Positions 1-6,157 of a DNA stretch of 12,588 nt are shown one piece after another. Within the stretch, counting starts at the first letter, position 1; each line of letters opens with the position of its first letter. The translations under genes and the position numbers were made by a program. The notes beneath the pieces were generated by a model, which had not been told where the DNA came from, ran no database searches, and saw only the letters and a list, made by a program, of their open reading frames with translations. The stretch is from CAZXIY01 sp964640935 (GTDB lineage Archaea > Thermoplasmatota > Thermoplasmata > Methanomassiliicoccales > Methanomethylophilaceae), in NCBI GenBank assembly GCA_964640935.1, contig CAZXIY010000035.1, positions 1 through 12,588 of the forward strand, given 5' to 3'.

Positions 1-216
1 GGATTCGAGCTGTTCGGGGGAAGGCAGGGGTTTGCCGTCGAGGTTCTTCTCGACGATGTCCATGATGTCCTTGACCCACAGTCCGGATAGGTTCCTCTCG
101 TCATTCGTTACCGATGACAGGATGGACTCTCTGATGCACAGGAGGATGTATCCGCGGTCATTCTGATTGGATCTTGCAAGACGGTAGCCGTTGATGCCGA
201 AAGGTATCTCGTCCAT
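1..216 (-). CDS. Hypothetical protein, N-terminal part (runs off the left edge)
   Basis: The minus strand is open for 72 codons from ATG at 216 to the window edge, so the C-terminus is missing. The protein starts MDEIPFGINGYRLARSNQND and continues with a mixed helix/strand, soluble-looking sequence (visible part ends KPLPSPEQLES). There is no signal peptide, membrane segment or recognisable catalytic motif. I do not recognise the family. The start is supported by a TATA-like box (240-247) centred about 27 nt upstream, which would place the transcript start at or next to the ATG (leaderless); no Shine-Dalgarno sequence is present. It is transcribed away from the thermosome gene, and the two share a 250-bp intergenic region. 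That the frame is coding is inferred from the open frame, the promoter spacing and normal-looking amino-acid composition. Confidence 0.7.
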   Translation of the reverse strand, partial: MDEIPFGINGYRLARSNQNDRGYILLCIRESILSSVTNDERNLSGLWVKDIMDIVEKNLDGKPLPSPEQLES

Positions 217-239
217 AGTATGCGACACGTGAGTCCGCG

Positions 240-247
240 ATAAAATA
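240..247 (-). promoter_or_regulatory. TATA box for the left-edge gene
   Basis: The minus strand reads TATTTTAT here, centred about 27 nt before the ATG at 216. Archaeal TATA boxes lie about 26-27 nt before the transcript start, so the message would begin at the start codon. This is a leaderless arrangement shared with most other promoters in the window. Confidence 0.55.
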
Positions 248-407
248 CTTCGGCTGGTGGTCTTTATTCCGTACCGTCCGTCCGTGTCCCCGGACGGCGG
301 TGCCTCTCATCATATCTTCTCTACTAGCGCTTTATTATTATAAAGAAGGGGAATCGGCGGGAGCACCGTGCGGTATGTCCTGAAGCTTTATTGATACCAC
401 GGAATGG

Positions 408-415
408 TTTATATA
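408..415 (+). promoter_or_regulatory. TATA box for the thermosome gene
   Basis: The sequence TTTATATA is a close match to the archaeal TATA box. Its centre lies about 55 nt before the start codon, which predicts a transcript start near 438 and a 5' leader of about 28 nt. This is the clearest promoter in the window with a leader; most others appear leaderless. Confidence 0.75.
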
Positions 416-453
416 GAAGAACAAACTTTAACGTGTTCAGTATTCCATTATAT

Positions 454-458
454 GGAGG
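454..458 (+). promoter_or_regulatory. Strong Shine-Dalgarno site of the thermosome gene
   Basis: GGAGG lies 8 nt before the ATG at 467. It decides for that start over the second in-frame ATG at 473. It is one of the few good ribosome binding sites in the window, which fits a highly expressed gene with a leader. Confidence 0.8.
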
Positions 459-466
459 AATGAAAA

Positions 467-2116
467 ATGGGCATGGGTAACACACCTATCGTAATCCTCA
501 AGGAAGGAACCAAGAGGGACAAAGGAAAGGACGCTCAGTTCAACAACATCGCAGCGGCGAGAACGATCTCCGATGCGGTCAGGAGCAGCCTTGGCCCCAG
601 GGGAATGGACAAGATGCTTGTCGATTCCATGGGCGACGTAGTAATCACAAATGACGGTGTAACGATCCTCAAAGAGATCGATGTTCAGCACCCCGCAGCA
701 AAGATGCTGGTCGAGGTCGCAAAGACACAGGACGCCGAGGTCGGAGACGGAACGACTACATCAGTCATCCTCGCCGGTGAGTTCTTGAAGAAGGCAATCG
801 ACATGGTGGACGCAAACGTCCACCCGACGATCATCGCCAGCGGATACAGGATGGCGAACGCCGAAGCTCAGAAGATCCTCATCGACATCTCGAAGAAAGT
901 GTCGTACAAGGACGACGATCTCCTCAAACAGATCGCCGAGACGGCAATGATCAGCAAACAGGTCGCGACATCGAAAGAGTTCTTCTCGGACCTTGTCGTG
1001 GACGCGGTCAAGACCATCGCGGAGAAAGGACCCGACGGAAAATACACCGCCGACCTCAAGAACATCCAGACGGTCAAGAAGGCCGGAGCATCCATGGAAG
1101 AGACGCAGCTCGTCAAAGGGCTCATCATCGACAAGGAACCGGTCCACTCGGCAATGCCTAGGACGATAAAGAACGCGAAAATCGCGCTCATCGACGCAGC
1201 ATTCGAGGTCAAGAAGACCGAGATCGACGCGAAGATCGAGATCACCGACCCGAGCAAGCTCAACTCCTTCCTCATGGAAGAAGAGAATATGCTCAGACGC
1301 ATGGTCGAGAAGGTCAAGTCCGTCGGAGCCAACGTCGTGTTCTGCCAGAAAGGCATCGACGACCTCGCTCAGCACTTCCTCGCGAAGGAAGGCATCTTCG
1401 CCGCCAGGCGTGTGAAGAAGAGCGACATGGAGAAGCTCGCCGCATCCACAGGCGGTAACATCATCAACAAGATCGATGAACTCGACAAATCCGACCTCGG
1501 AGAGGCAGGACTCATCGAGGTCAAGAAGGTCCAGGACGAGGACATGACATTCATCAGCGGGCTCAAGAGCACGAAGAGCGTGTCCGTTCTCATCAGGGGC
1601 GGAACGAAGCATGTCGTCGACGAGATCGAGAGATCCCTCATCGATGCGTGGTCCGTCGTAAGGGTCGCGATCGAGGATGGAATGATGGTCACCGGCGGCG
1701 GCTCGGCTGCAGTCGAGATCGCAATGAGACTCAGAAACTACTCCGCATCCGTCGGAGGAAGAGAGCAGATCGCAATAGACGCCTTCGCGTCCGCTATGGA
1801 GATCATCCCCACAACGCTCGCAGAGAACGCCGGCCTCGACCCGCTCAACATCCTTATCGAGATGAGGAAGCAGCACAAGGCAGGAAAGACAACAGCTGGT
1901 CTCAACCCCTTCACCGGAAAGGTGGAGGACATGCTGAAGCTCAATGTCATCGAACCCTACAGGATCGGCAAACAGGCAATCAACTCTGCTACCGATGCTG
2001 CGGTCATGATCCTCAGGATCGACGATGTCATCGCTTCCCGCGGATCCCCGTTGCCACCCGGCCCACCCGGCGGCATGGGCGGAATGCCCGGCGGCATGCC
2101 GATGGAAGACGATTGA
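467..2116 (+). CDS. thsA: Thermosome subunit (group II chaperonin, TCP-1/CCT family)
   Basis: This is an ATP-driven cytosolic double-ring chaperonin subunit that encloses and folds non-native proteins, closing with a built-in lid rather than a GroES partner. The 549 residues are full length for the family. All three TCP-1 signatures are visible: RSSLGPRGMDKML at 39-51, ITNDGVTILKEIDVQHP at 60-76 and QDAEVGDGT at 88-96. The C-terminal ATPase segment has EDGMMVTGGG around 403-412, with D404 as the likely conserved Asp. The tail (527-549) is rich in Gly, Pro and Met (repeats of GGM) and ends in EDD, as is typical of archaeal subunits. It is transcribed alone from the TATA box at 408-415 and lies directly upstream of the grpE-dnaK-dnaJ operon. 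The exact subunit letter cannot be decided from sequence alone, so the symbol is tentative. Confidence 0.98.
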   Translation: MGMGNTPIVILKEGTKRDKGKDAQFNNIAAARTISDAVRSSLGPRGMDKMLVDSMGDVVITNDGVTILKEIDVQHPAAKMLVEVAKTQDAEVGDGTTTSVILAGEFLKKAIDMVDANVHPTIIASGYRMANAEAQKILIDISKKVSYKDDDLLKQIAETAMISKQVATSKEFFSDLVVDAVKTIAEKGPDGKYTADLKNIQTVKKAGASMEETQLVKGLIIDKEPVHSAMPRTIKNAKIALIDAAFEVKKTEIDAKIEITDPSKLNSFLMEEENMLRRMVEKVKSVGANVVFCQKGIDDLAQHFLAKEGIFAARRVKKSDMEKLAASTGGNIINKIDELDKSDLGEAGLIEVKKVQDEDMTFISGLKSTKSVSVLIRGGTKHVVDEIERSLIDAWSVVRVAIEDGMMVTGGGSAAVEIAMRLRNYSASVGGREQIAIDAFASAMEIIPTTLAENAGLDPLNILIEMRKQHKAGKTTAGLNPFTGKVEDMLKLNVIEPYRIGKQAINSATDAAVMILRIDDVIASRGSPLPPGPPGGMGGMPGGMPMEDD

Positions 2117-2130
2117 AAACAACATTAACT

Positions 2131-2146
2131 GGGGGCTCACGCCCCC
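2131..2146. repeat. GC-rich hairpin between thermosome and grpE
   Basis: GGGGGC at 2131-2136 and GCCCCC at 2141-2146 form a perfect 6-bp stem with loop TCAC. It starts 14 nt after the thermosome stop codon, so it may end or protect the 3' end of that transcript. However, no T-tract follows and the grpE TATA box starts only 5 nt later. A second, wider inverted repeat (AACTGGG 2127-2133, CCCAGTT 2160-2166) overlaps it and flanks the TATA box, so an operator role is also possible. Confidence 0.5.
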
Positions 2147-2150
2147 GTAC

Positions 2151-2159
2151 AAATTATAT
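2151..2159 (+). promoter_or_regulatory. TATA box of the grpE-dnaK-dnaJ operon
   Basis: AAATTATAT is centred about 28 nt before the grpE ATG at 2183, predicting a leaderless or nearly leaderless transcript. A weak GAAGGT at 2171-2176 could act as a ribosome binding site if the thermosome transcript reads through. The right arm of a 7-bp inverted repeat (2160-2166) begins immediately after the box. Confidence 0.6.
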
Positions 2160-2182
2160 CCCAGTTTACAGAAGGTATCAGC

Positions 2183-2731
2183 ATGACTGTGAAGTCTGAC
2201 AAGGCAGACGCCAAGAAAGAGGACAAGCCTGTCAACGAGAAGGACGAGATCGCCGGCCTCAAGACGAAATTGGCCGAAGCCGAGAACAAATCCGGGGAGT
2301 ATCTCCAGATGGCTCAGAGGCTCCAGGCGGATTTCGACAACTACCGCAAGAGGACCAAGCGCGAGAACGAGGAATACAAGGTATTCGCCACGGCCGATCT
2401 GATGTCCGAGCTACTGGGTATAGTCGACGATCTGGACCGTGCTCTCGAGCACGCGGACGGGAAAAACGATTTCGTGACAGGCGTCAAAGGCATCCGCCAG
2501 AATCTCATGAAGATCCTCGAATCGAAGGGTCTGAAGGAGATCGCCACTGACGGAAAGTTCGATCCGAACTTCCACGAAGCTCTGTGCGTGGAGGAGGGAG
2601 ATACGGACGGGAACATCGCCCAGGTGTTCCAGAAAGGGTATCGCATAGGGGACAAGGTCCTCAGGTACTCCAAGGTCAAAGTGACCAGGAAGACAGAGAA
2701 AACAGAAGATAAATCAGCAGCAGGTGAGTAA
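2183..2731 (+). CDS. grpE: GrpE, nucleotide exchange factor of DnaK
   Basis: GrpE dimerises and opens the DnaK nucleotide-binding cleft to release ADP, resetting the chaperone cycle in the cytosol. The 182 residues are normal length. Residues 1-40 are charged and Lys/Glu-rich, followed by the long coiled-coil dimerisation helix (about 24-90) that contains FDNYRKRTKRE at 51-61. The C-terminal beta domain that touches DnaK carries the GrpE signature, from FDPNFHEAL (126-134) to GYRIGDKVLRYSKVKV (152-167). It is the first gene of the operon and ends only 2 nt before the dnaK start codon. The ATG at 2183 was chosen because the TATA box at 2151-2159 sits at the leaderless distance. GrpE in archaea accompanies DnaK and is thought to have come from bacteria together with it. 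Confidence 0.97.
   Translation: MTVKSDKADAKKEDKPVNEKDEIAGLKTKLAEAENKSGEYLQMAQRLQADFDNYRKRTKRENEEYKVFATADLMSELLGIVDDLDRALEHADGKNDFVTGVKGIRQNLMKILESKGLKEIATDGKFDPNFHEALCVEEGDTDGNIAQVFQKGYRIGDKVLRYSKVKVTRKTEKTEDKSAAGE
2722..2727 (+). promoter_or_regulatory. Shine-Dalgarno site of dnaK inside the grpE 3' end
   Basis: AGGTGA matches the archaeal anti-Shine-Dalgarno complement GGAGGTGATC and lies 6 nt before the dnaK ATG at 2734, within the last codons of grpE. Internal operon genes must use leadered initiation, and this site shows it. Confidence 0.7.
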
Positions 2732-2733
2732 AT

Positions 2734-4787
2734 ATGTCAAGAATAATAGGAATAGATCTGGGAACAAGCAACTCTGCCGCCTCTGTTATGGAAGGCGGTA
2801 GGCCCGCGGTGATCCCAAGCGCAGAGGGAACATCGGTCGGAGGCAAGTCCTTCCCATCATACGTAGCATTCACACAGGACGGACAGCTCCTCGTCGGAGA
2901 GCCGGCGAGAAGGCAGGCCGTCACAAATCCTAACGGAACGATCAAGAACGTAAAGAGGAAGATGGGCTCATCCGAAAAGGTGACCGCGCTCGGCAAAGAG
3001 TACACGCCCCAGCAGATATCGGCGTTCATCCTCCAGAAGATCAAGAGGGATGCGGAAGCATACCTCGGAGAGACCATCGACAAGGCGGTCATCACCGTCC
3101 CGGCCTACTTCAACGACAACCAGAGGCAGGCAACGAAGGATGCGGGTGCGATCGCGGGTCTCGATGTCGTACGTATCATCAACGAGCCCACGGCGGCCGC
3201 GTTGGCATACGGTCTCGACAAAGGCAAGACAGCTCAGAAGATCCTTGTGTTCGACCTCGGAGGCGGAACCCTCGATGTGACCATCATGGACTTCAGCGAC
3301 GGAGTGTTCGAGGTGCTCTCGACATCCGGAGACACCAAGCTCGGAGGCTCCGATATGGATGAGGCCCTCACGAAATACGTGATCGGCGAATTCCAGAAAG
3401 AGACCGGGATCGACCTCTCGAAGGACAACATGGCCTTCTGGAGGGTCCGCGAGGCATGCGAGAAAGCGAAGATCGAGCTCTCGACGACGATGCAGACCGA
3501 GATCAACCTCCCGTTCATATCGTCTGATTCGACAGGTCCGAAGCACCTCGTAAGAACGATCACCCGCGCAAAGCTCGAGGAGATCGTCGAACCCATCGTA
3601 TCCCGCTGCAAGACGTCGATCACGCAGGCAATGAAGGATGCGAACCTTACGGTCGACAACATAGACAAGATCATCATGGTCGGCGGCCCCACAAGGATGC
3701 CGATCGTCCAGAACTTCGTCGAGAACATCGTCGGACCCAAGATCCAGCGCGGTATCGACCCGATGGAATGCGTCGCAATGGGCGCGGCCATACAGGGTGC
3801 GGTCCTTTCAGGGGACGTCAAGGACGTCCTCCTCTTGGATGTCACGCCGCTCTCTCTCGGTATCGAGACCCTCGGCGGAATATCTACCAAGCTCATCGAC
3901 AGGAACACCACGATCCCGACCAGGAAATCACAGGTGTTCTCGACCGCGGCCGACAACCAGCCGTCGGTGGAGATCCATGTGGTCCAGGGCGAGAGGGAGA
4001 TGGCGGCCGACAACACTTCGCTCGGCAAATTCGTGCTCGACGGTATACCGCCGGCACGCCGCGGTATCCCTCAGATCGAGGTCACCTTCGATATCGATGC
4101 GAACGGCATCATCAATGTGACTGCCAAGGACAAAGGCACCGGCAAAGAGCAGAAGATCACCATCGCATCGTCCAACAAGCTCAGCAAGGACGACATCGAC
4201 AACATGGTCAAGCAGGCGGAGCAGTTCGCCGACGCCGACAAGAAGAAGCGCGAGAACATCGAAGTTCAGAACCAGGCCGAGACGGCCGCGTACTCCGTGA
4301 AGAAATCGCTCGAGGAGCTCGGCGACAAGGTCAGCAACGAGGAGAGGTCCAAAGTAGAGGCCGCTCTCAGCGATCTCGAGCAGGCTCGCAAAGGCAATGA
4401 CACGGAGGACATCAAGAAGAAGATGGAGGCCGTCTACAAGGCCATGGAGCCCATATCCCAGAAGATCTACCAGCAGCAACAGCAGGCCGGCGGTCAGCAG
4501 GGCGGANNNNNNNNNNNNNNNNNNNNNNNNNNNNNNNNNNNNNNNNNNNNNNNNNNNNNNNNNNNNNNNNNNNNNNNNNNNNNNNNNNNNNNNNNNNNNN
4601 NNNNNNCATATCCCAGAAGATCTACCAGCAGCAACAGCAGGCCGGCGGTCAGCAGGGCGGATGCAACTGCGGAGCGGATCCCGGAGCGCAGCAGCAACAG
4701 GGTCAGCAGAGCCAGGAATCCAAAGGCAACGGTAAGAAGGACGGCGACTTCGTCGACGCCGATTACAAGATAGTGGATGACGAGTGA
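2734..4787 (+). CDS. dnaK: DnaK (Hsp70) chaperone, interrupted by a scaffold gap
   Basis: DnaK is the ATP-dependent Hsp70 that binds hydrophobic segments of unfolded proteins. The ATPase domain shows GIDLGTSN at 6-13, VPAYFND at 122-128, NEPTAAALAYG at 150-160, FDLGGGTLDV at 173-182 and VGGPTRMP at 316-323. The interdomain linker and start of the substrate domain read DVLLLDVTPLSLGIET (364-379). The segment after KRKMG (73-77) is short, lacking the roughly 25-residue insertion of proteobacterial DnaK, so this is the Gram-positive/archaeal type. Residue 591 is followed by 100 Ns. The frame then continues only if the 55-bp copy at 4607-4661 is taken as an overlap: the tail reads CNCGADPGAQQQQ and ends VDADYKIVDDE, the classical DnaK terminus, at TGA 4785-4787. 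The joined protein is 632 residues, normal for the family. Reading straight through the Ns gives a false frame stopping at 4773. The tail is Gln-rich with an odd Cys-Asn-Cys. Confidence 0.97.
4452..4661 (+). repeat. 55-bp perfect direct repeat flanking the gap (contig-end overlap)
   Basis: Bases 4452-4506 and 4607-4661 are identical and abut the N block on both sides. The repeat begins CATATCCCAGAAG and ends GGTCAGCAGGGCGGA. Removing the Ns and one copy (155 bp in total, not a multiple of three) restores the dnaK frame exactly. This is what unmerged contig ends look like, not a biological duplication. Confidence 0.9.
4507..4606. other. Assembly gap of exactly 100 N
   Basis: A run of 100 Ns sits in the 3' part of dnaK. 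The round number is a conventional placeholder for a gap of unknown size. Because the two sides overlap by 55 identical bases, the true gap is probably zero. Confidence 0.97.
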
Positions 4788-4789
4788 AC

Positions 4790-5923
4790 ATGGAGAGAGA
4801 CTACTACGAAGTGCTGGGCGTCGCGAAGGACGCAACACCCGACGAGATAAAGAGCGCGTACCGCAAGCTCGCGCGTCAGTATCACCCGGACGTCTCGAAA
4901 GAGCCGAAGGAGGTCGCCGAGGAGAAATTCAAGGAGATCTCCGAGGCCTACGAGGTCCTTTCTGATGCCGATAAGCGCAAGACCTACGATCAGTACGGTC
5001 ACGCCGGGGTCAACCAGCAGTTCAGCGGCGGAGGGTTCAGCTGGGACGACTTCACCCACCAGGATGATGTCAGCGATATATTCGGCGACCTCTTCGGATC
5101 GTTCTTCGGAGGGGGCGGCCGTTCCAGGCAGCAGAACCGCAACGCGCCGAGCGCGGGGGAGTCTCTCAGGTACGACTTGGAGATCACGCTCCTGGATGTG
5201 CTGAACGGCAAGCAGGTGGAGCTTACCGTTCCGCACACCGTATCGTGCCCCGAATGCAACGGCACCGGGGCAGAGGGCGGAAAGGTCGAGGTCTGCAAGC
5301 AGTGCGGAGGCCGCGGACAGGTACAGGTCGTCCGCAGGACCCCGTTCGGACAGATGGCCTCCATATCCGAATGCCCAGTATGTCACGGCAAAGGACGTTC
5401 GGCCATCGAGAAGTGCGACAACTGCCGCGGTCTCGGACACATCCAGAAGACGTCCAAGGTGGAGCTCAACGTTCCCAAAGGCATCGATGAGGATGCGAGG
5501 ATAAGGGTCCCCGGTGCCGGGGACGCAGGGAACAACGGCGGACCGTCCGGCGATCTGTACGTGGTCATGCATGTCAAGGCCGACAAGGTCTTCGAGCGCG
5601 ACGGCGTCAATCTCTGGACCGGAGTCACGACGACATATCCGAAGCTCGTTCTCGGAGGAGATGCTCCCGTGAAGACCCTCGAGGGAGAGACCGCCGTGCT
5701 GAAGATACCGGCGGGAACTCAGGTCGGTGCGGTCCTCAGGATACCCGGCAAAGGTCTTCCGAGGATCAACAGCTCTACGCGCGGCGACCTGTTCGTCCGC
5801 GTGAGGATAGACGTTCCGAAGAAGGTCACCGACGAGGAAAGGGAATGCCTCGTCAAACTCGACAGCGAAGCGGGCGTGGGCGTGGAGAAGAGATCCAGGC
5901 TCAGAAAGAAGCTCGGTCTCTGA
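4790..5923 (+). CDS. dnaJ: DnaJ (Hsp40) co-chaperone
   Basis: DnaJ stimulates the DnaK ATPase and delivers substrates. From ATG 4790 the protein has 377 residues and is a complete type I DnaJ. The J domain (1-70) carries the essential HPD at 32-34. A Gly/Phe-rich region follows (about 79-110). The zinc domain has all four CxxCxGxG-type motifs: CPECNGTG 153-160, CKQCGGRG 169-176, CPVCHGKG 195-202 and CDNCRGLG 209-216 (with Arg-Gly-Leu in place of the usual pattern). The C-terminal beta-sandwich domains and dimer end follow, ending RLRKKLGL. ATG 4790 was chosen because MERDYYEVLGV matches the usual DnaJ start and GGATGA (4775-4780) gives a plausible site 9 nt upstream. A GTG at 4784, overlapping the dnaK stop as GTGA, is the alternative and adds two residues. 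Either way it is translationally close-coupled to dnaK. Confidence 0.97.
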   Translation: MERDYYEVLGVAKDATPDEIKSAYRKLARQYHPDVSKEPKEVAEEKFKEISEAYEVLSDADKRKTYDQYGHAGVNQQFSGGGFSWDDFTHQDDVSDIFGDLFGSFFGGGGRSRQQNRNAPSAGESLRYDLEITLLDVLNGKQVELTVPHTVSCPECNGTGAEGGKVEVCKQCGGRGQVQVVRRTPFGQMASISECPVCHGKGRSAIEKCDNCRGLGHIQKTSKVELNVPKGIDEDARIRVPGAGDAGNNGGPSGDLYVVMHVKADKVFERDGVNLWTGVTTTYPKLVLGGDAPVKTLEGETAVLKIPAGTQVGAVLRIPGKGLPRINSSTRGDLFVRVRIDVPKKVTDEERECLVKLDSEAGVGVEKRSRLRKKLGL

Positions 5924-5933
5924 AACATATTCT

Positions 5934-5980
5934 CGCGGCGCCGGTATATCCGGCTCCGCGGGTCATTCTTTGTTTTATTT
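5934..5980 (+). terminator. Terminator of the grpE-dnaK-dnaJ operon
   Basis: Eleven bases after the dnaJ stop, CGCGG (5934-5938) pairs with CCGCG (5956-5960) and GCCGG (5940-5944) with CCGGC (5950-5954), separated by one C/T mismatch, with loop TATAT. A T-rich tract follows (5966-5980, containing TTTGTTTTATTT). This is an intrinsic-type terminator, and T-tracts are the known archaeal stop signal. Confidence 0.8.
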
Positions 5981-6122
5981 CTCAAGAACTGTGTTCTTGT
6001 TATGGCCTGACTTCCAACGTCAGGCAATTGGGCAGCGAATGCTTTAACAGTACTCATACCGATTGCACGGTGAGAGCTCTTTAGCGTCTAGAGAACACAG
6101 TTGTGGCTGTAGCTGCACTAAT
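5981..6122. repeat. Non-coding segment bounded by an 11-bp inverted repeat
   Basis: I see no convincing gene between the dnaJ terminator and the next gene. AACTGTGTTCT at 5987-5997 is matched by its exact reverse complement at 6092-6102, defining a 116-bp unit. Inside are a 7-bp hairpin (GCCTGAC 6005-6011, GTCAGGC 6019-6025, 7-nt loop) and a bulged 6-bp hairpin (6053-6060 with 6069-6074). The left arm is also part of its own hairpin (CAAGAAC 5983-5989, GTTCTTG 5993-5999). It could be a MITE or insertion-sequence remnant, or a structured RNA with an 11-bp closing stem. No flanking target duplication was found. Confidence 0.4.
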
Positions 6123-6127
6123 GTGAT

Positions 6128-6157
6128 GAAAAAGAGATGCGGGGGATTGCTCCCCCG
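6128..6157 (-). terminator. Terminator of the repeat-domain surface protein gene
   Basis: Immediately after the stop codon (TGA at 6160-6158, minus strand) the minus strand forms a perfect 7-bp stem (CGGGGGA 6140-6146 with TCCCCCG 6151-6157, 4-nt loop). This is followed by CATCTCTTTTTC, whose T-run corresponds to 6129-6133. It is a compact intrinsic-type terminator facing that of the dnaJ operon. Confidence 0.75.

Larger units (their letters stand above)
217..466. other. Divergent intergenic region with two inverted repeats
   Basis: These 250 bp separate the left-edge gene from the thermosome. I see no gene in them. Besides the two TATA boxes there is a GC-rich inverted repeat (CCGTCCG at 278-284, CGGACGG at 291-297, 6-nt loop) and an AT-rich perfect inverted repeat (CTTTAT at 330-335, ATAAAG at 340-345, spacer TATT). 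The AT-rich palindrome lies about 70 bp upstream of the thermosome TATA box and could be a regulator site or a second bidirectional promoter. No CIRCE-like element is visible. Confidence 0.4.

Noticed and set aside
460..480. Six-codon upstream frame (ATG at 460) overlapping the thermosome start
   Set aside because: The GGAGG site is only 1 nt from this ATG, too close to be used. It sits at the correct 8 nt from ATG 467.
761..2152. 463-codon minus-strand open frame antisense to the thermosome
   Set aside because: It is a shadow caused by codon bias in a highly expressed GC-rich gene. The peptide is compositionally odd (Asp/Leu/Val/His-rich) and has no recognisable motif.
2734..4773. 679-codon dnaK frame read through the Ns
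   Set aside because: The sequence after the Ns is out of frame (Arg/Ser-rich). The correct frame gives the conserved DnaK end at 4787.
6005..6025. Hairpin with 7-nt loop TTCCAAC that resembles a tRNA anticodon arm (CCA, Trp) or a T arm
   Set aside because: The stem is 7 bp rather than 5. There is no D arm, acceptor stem or second arm with matching spacing, and as a T loop it lacks the G53-C61 pair and the purine at 57.
5961..6057. Minus-strand frame starting MSTVKAFAAQLPDV as a gene
   Set aside because: It has about 30 plausible codons, then runs through the dnaJ terminator hairpin and antisense into dnaJ. It has no ribosome binding site or promoter at the right distance. It is kept only as part of the possible mobile-element relic.
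6123..6129. GTGATGA resembling a box C of a C/D guide RNA
   Set aside because: There is no box D (CTGA) or C'/D' pair at a suitable distance. The motif overlaps the T-tract region of the minus-strand terminator.
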